64,000 nucleotides of DNA from contig JAUDYN010000001.1 of the NCBI GenBank assembly GCA_030407005.1, positions 372,001-436,000 on the forward strand. Reading direction: 5' to 3'. The notes beneath the pieces were generated by a model. That model had not been told where the DNA came from and did no database searches. It was given only the letters and a program-made list of their open reading frames with translations. The position numbers and the translations under genes were made by a program. Position 1 is the first letter of the stretch. Every line of letters begins with the position of its first letter. Below are positions 1-10,815 of this stretch, in pieces. Origin of the DNA: Desarmillaria ectypa (lineage: Eukaryota; Basidiomycota; Agaricomycetes; Agaricales; Physalacriaceae).

Positions 1-1860
1 TGCAACGGGGTCAATCTTGGCCTCTTTCCAGTGATCTCTGAAACATCCTATACGAAAATTGTAGTACAGCTAGGATATCATGCTTGTATAGTGCGTCGTA
101 TTTCGATAGCTCACGCACTTTTTACTTTTGTCGTTGCCGTGGCCACTTGTCTGTGTGCAATCGGAAAGCTGAGGTTATACGAATTGACCAGAGCAAGAAA
201 GAGACTCATGACACAACATTTGACCCGGAACGGTGTCAATGAAATAAACAAATGTTAGCGTATAGGGAAATTATCGCTCAGCATCTCGGAGTCACTGAGT
301 GAGCGCAAAGAATTCTACATCTTGACAGATATTCAATGTCAAGCGGCGGCAGAAAAATATTCCTGAAATTCATGACGGTGGCGACTTTGGTGACAGTGAG
401 GGTCCGAGGGACGATAATAAGTTCCTGATATTGCCGCCCATAAGCACCAGTAGATGCCTAGGAAGCAAAAGGATAAGCAAGAGTTTTCTTCTGTACGAGA
501 GCGACGATGTGCCTTGGTCAGTCGGTAGGGCTCGAACGGCCTTCCACGTCAGTAAGAAACGCTCCATAGATGTATCCTGCTTGCTGCAGGCAAGGATGTT
601 TGAGTCAAACGGCAAGGGAAAACGGCGAGAAGGTATCCTTGTGTTTCGTGTCGCACGATTACTACCACACTTGTACTAGGAGAATGGGAAACTCTTGTGA
701 TATGTATCGTCATGATTCGCTGGCCATTACACTGGTCCTGTTGGTGTTCACGAATCTGCCCTATTCTCGCTTCCAATCTTGAGGCCGACTTTCCCGGGTT
801 GGCAGCACCGTGCAGCATCGGAATGCGGGATGCACGGTCTATGGGCGGCGACAGCGAGGTCGTGGGTGAAAAAGGACGCCACAGACGTGTCCCCCTATGT
901 CGAAAATGGGGAATGCACAGAGACGAGACCTAACCTTCAGTCATCCCTCCCGCTCTGCCGCTCATACCCTTCCTCTGCATTAGATCCTAGTCAATGACCG
1001 TCGCTGCGGGAGTGTCGTTGGGGCGTCGCACACAGTATCCCCCCACACGAGAGCTTACACGTTGGGTGGGGAGTGAAATGGTCGTTATCTGGACTCTTGG
1101 GGCTGCTGGATAAAAAATACACCAATAAGTATAGAGGTAAATAAAATATACCTCTTGTGCACCAGTCCAGCTAACTGGTGCACGACGCGAGTGTGATGAG
1201 ACCGTGAGATGTAAAGCATCTTAGCAACTACTAGTTTGTTTGGCTCTATTTGGACCCGTCCTGTACTTTCCTCCAAGGATTGGCATACAAAGACCTCAAA
1301 CGGTAAAATCAGATGCGAAGGAAGCAGCTTTCCAACAATTATTGGCCCTTTTTTGTTCCGGGGAGAAGTTCGCAATGCCGAGTTCGAGATTGGAAGTGAG
1401 AACAGGGATGGTGCCGACAGAGGCGACGATGAGTGGGCGTGTGATGATTCATGTGGTAGGGAGTATTATTATTATGATTTCCCTAAAAACAAGGCAACCT
1501 GGCCCGAACATCTGTTTTGTCCTTATTATCCTTCTTTGCTTTCGAAAGCTTACGAAATTCGGTAACTTATTGGGAACCAGCGCTTTCCAGTCTGCGTTTA
1601 GTCTCGGCTACTCCCTCATCCTACTGCTATCAACCATCTCCGCTTTCTACTTGGGAGTTCATGCATTCCTGGAGTCTGGGTACCTCGCTTTTTCACCGGA
1701 ATGGACAAGTCCACGAAGGTTTATTTTCATCGAAGATGCACCGTAGATGTGAGGATACCTTCCTTAGCCCAGTATAAAGATTTCTGCATGTGTTGTCCCG
1801 TTACTTCTATGTACCACCCAAACGCCTGCACTTGCACCAAAATCTCTAGGTTGGCACCAT
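1..1860. other. Left-edge stretch with no confident gene
   Basis: I see no protein family here on either strand. CpG is normal, so this is not part of the decayed transposon blocks. Short segments near 697-790 (+) and 1380-1450 (opposite strand) resemble the sequence at the end of arm A (7255-7370), so this may hold old copies of the same locus. The longest open frame is 1240-1746. Confidence 0.4.
1240..1746 (+). CDS. Doubtful open frame with hydrophobic segments
   Basis: This is the longest open frame in the first 1.8 kb, up to 168 codons. Its second half is hydrophobic, with possible membrane helices around residues 68-80, 88-100 and 125-145. I recognise no family. The stretch around 1380-1450 is also similar, read on the other strand, to the end of arm A, where the opposite strand looks more protein-like. 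This frame may therefore be a chance overlap. No introns or promoter elements decide the matter. Confidence 0.12.
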   Translation: MALFGPVLYFPPRIGIQRPQTVKSDAKEAAFQQLLALFCSGEKFAMPSSRLEVRTGMVPTEATMSGRVMIHVVGSIIIMISLKTRQPGPNICFVLIILLCFRKLTKFGNLLGTSAFQSAFSLGYSLILLLSTISAFYLGVHAFLESGYLAFSPEWTSPRRFIFIEDAP

Positions 1861-2241
1861 TTCGTAATCAGCATTACGCACCTACCAGAGAGCCGCGGAA
1901 TGTAACGAATCCTTACTCCCATGTTGGTTGAGCCGAGCCAGATGTTGATTGTGATGGATACTCACATCAAACTCGTCAGTCTTTCACGAACATGATTAAC
2001 AACCGCCTTGGTCACACGGTATCGTACAGTATCATCACAATGCTCTCTGCAAAATCTTAAATTCATTCATCGATAGGACCGTACGTCGGATGAATACCCC
2101 GGAGGCGTATGATGCCTCATTGTCTCTTTTCCGCACGGATTTCAGGTACAATTACAAACAAAGATGAGTAAGTACCCGCGGCATAGCGGCCCACGGCTGT
2201 GGGGTGTACGGCCTTTGAAAATCTGAGTGCAGACCGTATTC

Positions 2242-2249
2242 TATATAAA
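2242..2249 (+). promoter_or_regulatory. TATA box of P450 copy A
   Basis: TATATAAA lies about 33 bp upstream of the P450 start codon at 2282. In the inverted copy the corresponding site reads ACATAAGC, so the intact gene copy has lost the canonical box while the broken copy keeps it. Confidence 0.5.
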
Positions 2250-2429
2250 CAGCAGGCTCCCTGTAGATCATGCAACATAGTATGACCTTCAAAGAATACA
2301 CCGATCGAGCACAACAGGTGGACAAAACCCTTCTGCTACGCAGCTTAGGTATAGCCACTGCATTTCTGCTTGTCTTACAACTTCGAGGGGCTTTGGTTAC
2401 CAGAGCCAAGGTATGCTGTTATACCAACC

Positions 2430-2646
2430 TGTTGGAATCCTGGGTGTTGCGCAGGGTAGACTCCATGCTGGTAAAGCCAGATGTAAAGGAATTGTTATTC
2501 TATGGCTCCTACAGAGCTCATATTTATACTACTTCGCACTAGAATCTAGAATGTACTACAACTTTCTACGACTCTCGTGCTTACTCATCGACTCTCGGCA
2601 TGATGCCGGATTGCTCCTTCTAGAACTTTCCGGCAAAATCCCAACA
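2430..2646. mobile_element. 217-bp solo LTR (Z) in P450 intron 1
   Basis: The segment starts TGTTGG and ends CCAACA and is flanked by the 5-bp direct repeat CAACC (2425-2429 and 2647-2651). The intact inverted copy has a single CAACC and no insert. Its last 40 bases resemble the Y solo LTRs at 27150 and 54198 (shared GCATGATGCCGGATTGC), so they probably belong to related families. Confidence 0.9.
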
Positions 2647-2771
2647 CAACCTTGCGCTGGGGTATACTGATGTCATCGCAGCTGAAAGCCATTCCCACGG
2701 TCGGGTCTTCTGGAATTCTAACGTCTTGGAAATATGCCTTCAAATCTGTCTTTCACGTCAAGGACATCATT

Positions 2772-3357
2772 TGTTATGGATCTCGCGTATCCGTAAACTT
2801 GGTGCATGAGTCAACGCATGCCTACACTCGGCCTTCTCGGTCCTAGCAGTGACTCACACATAACTTTCTCTTACTTTCTCTATTCTTCTTGCTCATACTA
2901 GAATATAATAGAACATTGTAGAATATTCATGACTCGAGCCTTTTAGTATATAAATACCGTCTGTAACATTGTAAAAATAGAATCAATAATTCTACTCATC
3001 TTCAAGTCCACTTCATTGTGTGAACTAAGCATCTGATCGGTTACGCCTAGCGCTTGCTGAACAACTCGTTGGATACGCCAAGCGCTTTCTGACACCAATC
3101 CGAAGACTACGCCTAGCGCTTGTCTTCACCTACAGCCCGTAATAGCTCCGCGCTCACCGGCTGCTTCCTACAGTAACTGCTTCGCACTTACTGACCCCTT
3201 TACCTCGCAAACCGGACCTCTCAGGTCTCCTCACGAACCCTTGCCGGAATCCATTCTATTCCCTAACGACATACATCTTTATAACATATCCTACCTCGCT
3301 TCGATCATCCCTTGTCGCCCCTCACTCTCATATCCTGATTTCGGCAGATTCCTAACA
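2772..3357 (+). mobile_element. 586-bp solo LTR of the T family in P450 exon 2
   Basis: It begins TGTTATGG and ends CCTAACA and is flanked by TCATT (2767-2771 and 3358-3362). It is the same LTR as those of T1 (35210 and 48303), but about 59 bp shorter because it has fewer copies of the internal motif ACGCCTAGCGCTTG. A TATA-like TATATAAATACC sits near 2948. Copy B shows the uninterrupted exon, with TCATC at the target. Confidence 0.93.
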
Positions 3358-6300
3358 TCATTGAAGGGGGTTACAGAACAGTGTGTATCGGTTCTGTAGC
3401 TCATATGCGAAGCGGCTTATTTTTTGCTTAGCACTATGGAGGAGTGTTCAAAGTACCTTTCCCCGACAAATGGGTAGTTGTCGTTACTGGCAACGAGAAG
3501 ATGAATGAGATCCGGAAGGCTCCAATTGAGCAACTGTCTTTCACAGCTGCAAGCGAAGATGTTCGTGTTTTATGTTTGAATTGCAACGCGACTCATATGA
3601 CAGTGGTTATAGAATTTTCAATTAGACCACAATGTAGGCCAAAGGGTCTCTGCAGACCCTTACGACATAGATGTCATACGAGGTCCCTTGACGCGCAATA
3701 TTGTTGCATGCTTTGCCGATATTCATGATGAAATCAAAGCAGCTTTCAAAGGTAACATTCCAATGAATGAAGGTGCAATATCACACAGTCTTCCATCAGT
3801 TCTTCCTGTCTTGATATACTTGCAGACTGGATCGAGATCCCCGCATATGAAACAGCTCTGCAAATCATATGCAGAGCAACTAACAGAGTGTTCGTTAGCC
3901 TTCCTATCTGTAAGTAGCTTCCCCGTCTCAAAGACTTGTCATTCATTCGAATTTGTCCTCAAGGCCGCAATCGCGAATACATTGACCTCAATATTAATTT
4001 CACTGTTAATGTTACCGCCTACGCCCATGTTATCAACCTTTTCCCTTCATTCCTAAAGCCTTAAGTCCCTACAACTCGATATTTCCCAGGCTGATCCATG
4101 ATTAGAATCTTGGGATCCATCTTCACGCCTCGCAGACACGCTACGGCGAAGATGAAGAAAATCCTCGGTGAAACGATAAGGGAACGATTGCGCCAAGATG
4201 ATGTACATGGCAAGGATTGGCCGGGAAAGCCGGTGAGATTCAAATCCACTCTCGATGAAAGCTATTTGTCTCATGTAGTGACAGAATGACTTCCTCTCGT
4301 GGCTCATCTACGCAACCAATGGTGACAACGAGAGGCGCACAGTAAGGGACTTGACACTTCGGCCGTTTGGCTTGAACTTTGCGGCTATTCATACGACGTC
4401 CATTGTATGACATATGTTCACTGACTTGAGTGACTGTTAACGATATACTCCCAGACATTTACTACTGCTCTGTATGCATTAGCTGCACATTCTGAATACG
4501 TGGAAATTCTCAGAGACGAGGTGGAAGCGGCTATCGCAGAAGAAGGCTGGACTAAAGCTGCGACGGGAAAGATGAACAAACTCGTCAGTTTCATTAAGGA
4601 AGCTCAGAGACGATATGGCGGTGTTAGTGTCTGTGAGCACTTACCCTCCCTAATTTCCTTAATGTATCCTAACAATTGGATAGTCAGCATGCTTCGCACG
4701 GTAAGGAAAGACTTTGTGTTTTCGGATGGCACCATTGTCCCTGCTGGCAATCAAATTGCTGTCGCTGCTCACTCCATGCACATGGACGAAGTAAGCGTAC
4801 GCGTTCGTTGTCATCGCCATCCTTCTCATTTTTGGCTTTTTCAGGGAAAGTACGAAGATCCATTAGAATTCAAGCCGTGGAGATTTTATGATAAGAGGCA
4901 AGAGGAGGGCGAGAGTAATCGTCATCAGATGATCAGTCTGAGCCTCGATTATGTTCTTTTTGGGAACGGACGACCGGCATGGTGAGCCTATATCTCAATA
5001 CTTGAAGCCTGATGCTGAGCTTATTCACAGCCCGGGTCGCTTCTTCGCTGTCAACGAGATAAAGATCCTCATGTCTCATGTTCTTTTGAACTTTGACGTG
5101 AAGATGGACAAGGTTCCCGAAGCTGGACGGTTCCTTTCTGATAGATTCCCGAATGCAAACAGTCAGGTGCTGTTCAGGAAGCGTGCGACTATGTGACGGT
5201 TGACAGACGTACTTAGCTAGCCTCTTGTATATCGAAGTAGTGAGACTTGAATAATGTCATTCGAATGCTATGGCGCTTGGATGTACACGACGAAGCACAC
5301 TTTTCATACCCACTGTGCTAGTGTTCTGGGGAATACTAAGAGTTTCTGCCTCCCGTTCGATAGGCTACGACTTCTCTGAGGAAACGATGATTTAACTTGG
5401 CGCAGACATATGAACATGGCGCGCCGAGAGCGATAAAGACAAAAAGATTAGTTGCCAACAGGCAAAAAGGCGTGAGCATCGTATCCGAGTCGTTTTGTCG
5501 CGGCCCCCGGTGCAGTGTTGATTGAATCAGATCGATATCGGTATTGAAGGGCCGAGGTAATTAGATATGTGTTATTTAATAATATCCCAAAGATCTTTGC
5601 AGCTAACAGATGAAGCATAAAGCATCGACCTCGGGCCGGCCGCCTTGGTGAAATATTGTTGTCCGCCCGATTTTGACCTCGAAAGGAAACGTTGCAACTA
5701 TGCTATCGATGAGAAGACAGGGCTTCAAGTGGGTGAAGCTGTGAGTTTGCGATCCAAGAGACAAATGTTGCATTGATGGGAAGTTAGGGAGTTTATCCGT
5801 TAGCGTCAATGTTGTGCTGGTATCGTTGACCTGGTAAATACCAACAGACTCTTGCACACCAAGTAATGTCCTTGGTGTCAGAGATACAGAATATGGACCA
5901 CACCATATGTGTCAAGTTCTTTTCAATTTGCTTAATGCTTCGGGCGTGGGACCTCAATTGGAAAAGAAAATCCGGCTTTGATTCCAAGGAATTTTTACGT
6001 CACAAGAATTGACCAGCGACATTCTACCGTCAACACGCAGAACCGCTCCATTCGTATCATCGGACACTGCCAAATAGATCGCCGTCATTGCATCTCTGCA
6101 TCACTACAAACTCGAATCAACATCCAATATCATCTAAATAGTGAACATACTCACATCTCATGCCTCTTGGCCCCAATTGGCGCGACGAACCTAGGTAGCA
6201 GCTTAGTCTTATTCTCCTACAAAATCTCTGGACTAATTAACTACGATGCGAACGTGCCAGGCTCCAGCGCGTTCACTCGAACAGGGATACCTCTCTCAGC

Positions 6301-6429
6301 AAAACTCAGTCTCAAAACTCGGGCGAGGTTACCCACACTGGAAGCGATCCGAATTGAGTCAGCTTATGCTCGAAAAGAAATGATGGGTCACATACACACG
6401 CTGGGGTTGCCGACACATTTATCTGCTGA

Positions 6430-6939
6430 CGTTGATGAAACTTGACATGCCCTGGAGGCGGGACAGCACCACTTTGACGAAAAGGGCTTGGAAGGCACGT
6501 ATGACGAAGAACGGGGCGATGGTGATGAATGCAAAGATGTCTGCCATGTTCTATACCGTCCCAGGTTCGAAAAGATTTGTTGTTGCGAGCCATAACTTGG
6601 GTCGCGAAGGGAACCACCGAATCTGGCACTATGAAAATATTAGTATCTGGACGAAGAACAGAAGGTACCGTAGAAGTACTTGTTGACGAGGGTATTGAGC
6701 TTTCCGTCGATCCCTTCAACGTGCTTGACCCCGGCCTTGATACTTTCTTTATCTGACATCCATTTGGATTCTGTAGGCTTATTAGGGATGGACACCACAG
6801 GAAGAGAACAGCTATTTACGGGACATAGCCATGAAATAAATCTTCTTTCTTCTGCTGTTATTATCGCTTGAGTCGCTGCGGTCGCCAACCTGAATGAAGT
6901 CAGAAAACTGAAATTGACCACAATGCAAGAAAGAGACAT
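6430..6939 (-). CDS. Uncharacterised membrane-protein-like gene, copy A (partial model)
   Basis: The gene reads leftwards, converging on the P450. The first exon(s), from ATG 6939, encode a segment with the string ARRFISW-like ERRFISWL and then GVKHVEGIDGKLNTLV. A later exon from 6547 to about 6435 encodes a hydrophobic stretch (ADIFAFITIAPFFVIRAFQ, then VKVVLSRLQG) ending at a GT donor. It looks like a multi-exon fungal membrane protein, but I do not recognise the family. Further exons may lie down to about 5600. Copy B of the same gene is split by transposon T1. Conservation of these frames between arms is high, but the arms are too similar to prove selection. Confidence 0.4.
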
Positions 6940-7677
6940 ACTAGACAAAGTGAATCATACAACTTGAACAGAAATTCGGGATTCGCTGGTCGTCACGAGT
7001 CCTCCGTCAACTTCAGATAACACGAATCTGAGGTTCGCTGACACGGCAACACCTTGCCCAAGTTCGCTGCTCCAGTTGTCTTTGTGACGAGATAGCTGTC
7101 CATTTTAGAGGTTGGCTACAGAAATTATCGGCGAGAATGTCTGATTACTACAAGGGAAGAAACGAATGAGACGACGCTTGGAAAAATCAAGCAGCAGACG
7201 TACTAGGTCCAAGTACTCTCCAAACTCCTTTATCTTTTATTTCTTCACGGTACTGGGAAGGTCGAGGACGAGGTTAGAGGCGAGAATAGGAATGGCGCCG
7301 ACAGAGGCAATGATGAATGGACGTGATGATGCAGGTGGTGAAAGGGTGGCAATGAGACTCCCACGGTGACGCCTCTTTCTTTCCTACAACCACAGAGAAG
7401 AACATCACGTGCTATCGGCGCGCGCGTGAGAGTTTCTTGTATTTTGCCTCAACAACGTCCCTCTCAACGACAGCACACGTCTTTATTCTCTTTTTAGTAT
7501 TCACCTTCTTTCGACGAACCTTCTATCCACTGTCTGTCTGTCAGGCTACAGCAATCTCTTGATTAATTTATTCCCCTTGTATTTCCGTAGACAGTGCCCT
7601 TGTAAACGCACTTCTCAGAGAGCTGTCAACGCTGCTCGTGGTTACGCCTTGTCTCTAGTGGGACACCATCTGATTCT

Positions 7678-7686
7678 TATAAAAAG
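7678..7686 (+). promoter_or_regulatory. TATA-like box before the 7739 ORF
   Basis: TATAAAAAG lies 53-61 bp upstream of the ATG at 7739, after a long pyrimidine-rich stretch, which is a usual fungal promoter arrangement. Confidence 0.35.
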
Positions 7687-7738
7687 GGCACAGGTCTGTT
7701 ATGCCCAACTACCTCCCCTGCGCTCCCGACTTTCAACC

Positions 7739-8203
7739 ATGTTCCCAATGCCTCTACTCTCGTTCACTATCCTGCGGTCTTTGTTCATCTCTGCGCTATG
7801 TCTCTCCTTTTCTGTGTATCTCTACAGTTTTATCTCCTACTGCCGTTCAATGGGCACCAAAACCGTCTTGACCATAATGAAACAAGAATGCTGGCTTTTC
7901 GTGCGCTGTCCACAAGAGCTCGCCGAAAAGACGGCTAAAGCTCGCCCACCTGTCCCCCGGCGTAAAGTTTTTATCCCTCCACCTCCCGGGTATGTCAAGT
8001 TAGTAAACGACCTTCATCCCACTGATCAAATCAGGCATATGCGCGTATTGTTTTATACCCACCCGCGGTACGCCACAAGCAATAGGAATCCATGCATCGA
8101 AGGTGACTTCCAGCTGACTGGCTCCGGGGATCTCGATATGATCCAAGTTCAAGAAGCCTTCGGTTTAGAGAGCTGTTCGGTTTGTGATTTTCGCAATGGG
8201 TAG
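7739..8203 (+). CDS. Small hypothetical protein with one N-terminal membrane segment
   Basis: I chose ATG 7739 because a TATA-like box and a CT-rich leader precede it; the frame itself stays open from 7559. The product is about 154 residues. Residues 1-30 are strongly hydrophobic (signal anchor or secretion signal), followed by a proline-rich linker and a polar C-terminus ending in a Cys-x-x-Cys-like CSVCDF. No family is recognised. A second protein-like frame (8435-8626, charged, rich in Arg and Glu, ending STDLN) lies downstream and could be a later exon, in which case the stop at 8203 would be inside an intron. CpG content is normal. Confidence 0.35.
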   Translation: MFPMPLLSFTILRSLFISALCLSFSVYLYSFISYCRSMGTKTVLTIMKQECWLFVRCPQELAEKTAKARPPVPRRKVFIPPPPGYVKLVNDLHPTDQIRHMRVLFYTHPRYATSNRNPCIEGDFQLTGSGDLDMIQVQEAFGLESCSVCDFRNG

Positions 8204-8960
8204 TTTAATACCAAGTTCACGGACGAATATGCAGATCATTGGCCCATCCGGGACGATCATCTGTGAAGGCGTCAACTTTCAACTTATCTTTTACCACGCT
8301 ATGTTAAACCTATGTGATTCGAACGGGTGTTTAAGAGTCACTGGTCCGTTTCAGCCCTATTCTATACTACTAGATACTAACCGACATGCAGAACCGTGCG
8401 TCTCTGAGTCCGTGCGGATTCAGCGCAACATTCGTTGGGCTATGCTTTCCTTGCCTCGTTCCATCATCCTTTTCGTGTGTGCCATTTGTGGCATTTTATA
8501 CGATTTGACACTGCCTATCGTCGTTATGAGCGACAACGTTTTGAAAGAGATAGGCCCATTGCAGGAGATACCGAAGAGTATTGTCTAGAGGTGCGATATG
8601 ATGTTTTCTCGACAGACCTAAATTGACCACAGGACAAAAAACAGTTTATGTCTATCGTTCTGTTCTTATCGTGTATGCCAAATCATCGTCATTGTATTTG
8701 TATCATAGTATGCGCCCTTTGGGTAATATGTTTCGTCAACCGACACACCACTCAAACACAACTTCAGCGTGCCTCGAGACAGTGCCATACGATGGTGTAC
8801 AAATCTGACCAAGATTCTCCGAATATTTGGTCTTTCCATTCGCTGTGCCAGGTCCTTCGTCCTACGAAGTCATTGATGAGTAGGAGCTCCAAGCAACTAA
8901 AGAGACTCACTTTTAATTGTTTCAATGCGCAGAATATCCCTCCCAGCCAGTCTTAGCATG
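8204..8960. other. No clear gene; possible 3' exon of the preceding ORF
   Basis: Apart from the charged frame at 8435-8626 (+), nothing is recognisable. A hydrophobic frame overlaps it at 8184-8588 but ends without a family signature. Confidence 0.3.
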
Positions 8961-8967
8961 CTAGCCT

Positions 8968-10225
8968 CTACCATTGCCACCCGGTCAGGCCCTCGCTTCT
9001 CGTATTTGTTGCAGCTGGAGTGGTGAAATAGTAACTGCAGGTGCCATTATGGAGTTTAATATTGACTAGCCGAAGTTCCAGTATCGTGAGTCCGTCGATG
9101 TAATTGTCTAACAGGGGCCATGCGTCCGTGTCCCAATCATAATAGACGTACTCGATTGTAAGGCTTCTAAGCCGAGAGTTGAGAGGGACTGTCCTTGCTT
9201 ATGGGCCGCTCCATTTTCCACCTCCTACTCCACCAGCGAATACCACCAGTACTGGATGTGATGATGTATAGAGAGTCAAGGCACTCATATTACTTATATT
9301 GAGTGGCATCACTTCAAAATGTGGTGATATGAAAAGACCAAGTACCGAAGTGAAAAAAAGGTCTTACCAGTTGGACACTCTGACATGTCAGAGTCAGATG
9401 TTTGAGCGAATGCTGGGTTTCGTCAAGAATCCTTTAGATGATAGGATCATTGAACTTATTGGATTGTAAGCACCGTCTTTGAAGACGGCAAAGATTAAAT
9501 ATATCGATCTTCATGTGAAGATGTCTTTCTGCGCATGAAATTTCCAAGAATTCTAGTTTGGGGAGCTGTTATTGACTAAGCGCAGGCAAAGACTCCCATC
9601 CTTGTATAACGATGTTGTAACGACAAACCCTTCAAGTCCCACCCAGGAACGCTAAACAAACGGTCGAAAAGGCCCGCATCAATCTTCACGCCGCCAATTT
9701 GTATGGACGATACCTTTGGGGATGTTAGGACTGATGCAAGGTAATTATGAGATTCCGGAGATAAGTATTTCCATGGTGAAATAATATATCGAGAGGAAAT
9801 AGCAACACTGGTGAGGTTCTGAAGCAGAGGCAAGATAGAGAGAAGTAAACCCTGTCGCATAATCTGTGAAGGCACCATTCTGCGCGAATAGCCCCAGTTT
9901 AGTGACTATAGGGCACAAGGGGAACTTGACGTATGGTGCGATGGAGTCGGTCACATTTATAAACCTTTCCGGGGTATTTCTGTATAGAAACCCCTGGTTC
10001 CTCGAGCTCTGCGAGAAGAACGATCTCTGAATAGATGTGGAAGCGACTGCGGAGAAAAAAGGCGTGGGATATCAACATGCATAGGCGAAGAGTGGGGATG
10101 TCATCGTGATTGTAGTCCACGATATGCTCGATGAGCTCCTGCGATAGAGTAGGCTGCTGTGGACCTACATCTGATTCGAGAGGGTGCGATTCCGACAGTG
10201 CTGTCGTAGCCATATTGTTGTACAA
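8968..10225 (-). pseudogene. F-box/leucine-rich-repeat-like protein, frame-disrupted
   Basis: The N-terminus, from the second in-frame ATG near 10213, carries an F-box (LSQELIEHIVDY, then DIPTLRLC, then RSRFHIYSE), the Skp1-binding domain of SCF ubiquitin ligases in basidiomycetes. The reading frame then changes near 9960 and again near 9870. Further leftwards, LRR-like pieces follow (LPLLQNLTSVAI; HSLKHLTLTC; SRLRSLTIEYVYYDWDT), with a stop codon near 9210 and the natural-looking end at TAG 8968-8970. Some breaks could be introns, but no good GT-AG pair explains the first shift. I call it a decayed gene. A fragment of its 5' end recurs at 13262-13345. Confidence 0.65.
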
Positions 10226-10229
10226 AATC

Positions 10230-10810
10230 GGAGGAGAGAAGAATCAGTGGCCCAGTTAATGAGCTAATTCTCTTAAGAATGACTCACAGACAATGATAAC
10301 TAGTCGTAGTGTTGCACTTGCAGAAGGAGAGCAAGGGGGACGTCCTGCCCTAAAGGTCTGATCATGACGTCTTTACGCCTTCCTAAACAAGACTGACTTA
10401 GATTTCTGTACTGTGCTTTTCAGATTTGAAGCCTGTGGAAACTTGTCCCGCTAAGGACAGAAAACACTGACTTACGAAGAACAACAGATACTGCGAACGA
10501 CGAGTATTATTGAGAGCGCAGTATAGACGGGTAAGCGACGAGCGGAAGCAGAATCGGTCCGTGAGTGTCATCATAGTCGTACGTCATTGTAAGTAAATGC
10601 GTCATAGTAGTAAGCTGGTTTACACCCTGCTCGCATACTGGGAATAACGAAACATCCTTTGGGCTAACTTCGACTTAACAACTCAGCGTTCTTCGCCCAA
10701 TTCACCTTCAATTTGTTTTACGACCAAGGGAAGTTCAATACGAATATCAATACAACTATAAATAAACAATTATTGCTACAATAAGAACGGGTATATCAAA
10801 TCACAAATAC
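10230..10810. repeat. Flank duplicated with the GH17 locus
   Basis: Pieces at about 10310-10420 and 10640-10810 recur at about 27575-27700 and 27740-27910, downstream of the second GH17 gene. The GH17 duplication therefore included roughly 0.5 kb of 3' flank. No gene is seen in the stretch itself. Confidence 0.7.
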
Positions 10811-10815
10811 CAAAT

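Larger units (their letters stand above)
2282..5196 (+). pseudogene. Cytochrome P450, copy A, disrupted by two solo LTRs
   Basis: This is a multi-exon P450 monooxygenase gene with an N-terminal membrane anchor, the I-helix string NFAAIHTTS, an EAQR (ExxR) K-helix motif, a KPWRF (PERF-like) segment and a haem loop FGNGRPACPGR. The cysteine codon of that loop is split by an intron. The pattern is that of the fungal ent-kaurene-oxidase-like P450 group; I cannot name the CYP family or a substrate. The start at 2282 matches the copy B start. A 217-bp solo LTR lies in intron 1 and a 586-bp solo LTR in exon 2. The second interrupts the coding sequence, so this copy should be non-functional. Copy B lacks both. 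Confidence 0.9.
1865..7391 (+). repeat. Arm A of a large inverted duplication (P450 locus)
   Basis: From about 1865 to 7391 the sequence reappears, reverse-complemented and with high identity by eye, at 52746-48948 and then 35209-34498. The copy there is interrupted only by transposon T1. The arm carries a P450 gene (+), a short intergenic stretch (about 5200-5600) and an uncharacterised gene (-), so the two genes converge. After removing inserted LTRs from A and T1 from B, the arms are about 4.7 and 4.5 kb. Outer homology ends near the GCGTAATG motif at 1870. The inner end lies in a pyrimidine-rich tract at about 7380-7391. Confidence 0.9.

Noticed and set aside
6312..6719. 135-residue ORF on the minus strand
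   Set aside because: A competing frame in the same segment encodes a coherent membrane-type exon (ADIFAFITIAPFF) ending at a splice donor. The 135-residue frame is histidine- and arginine-rich without structure.
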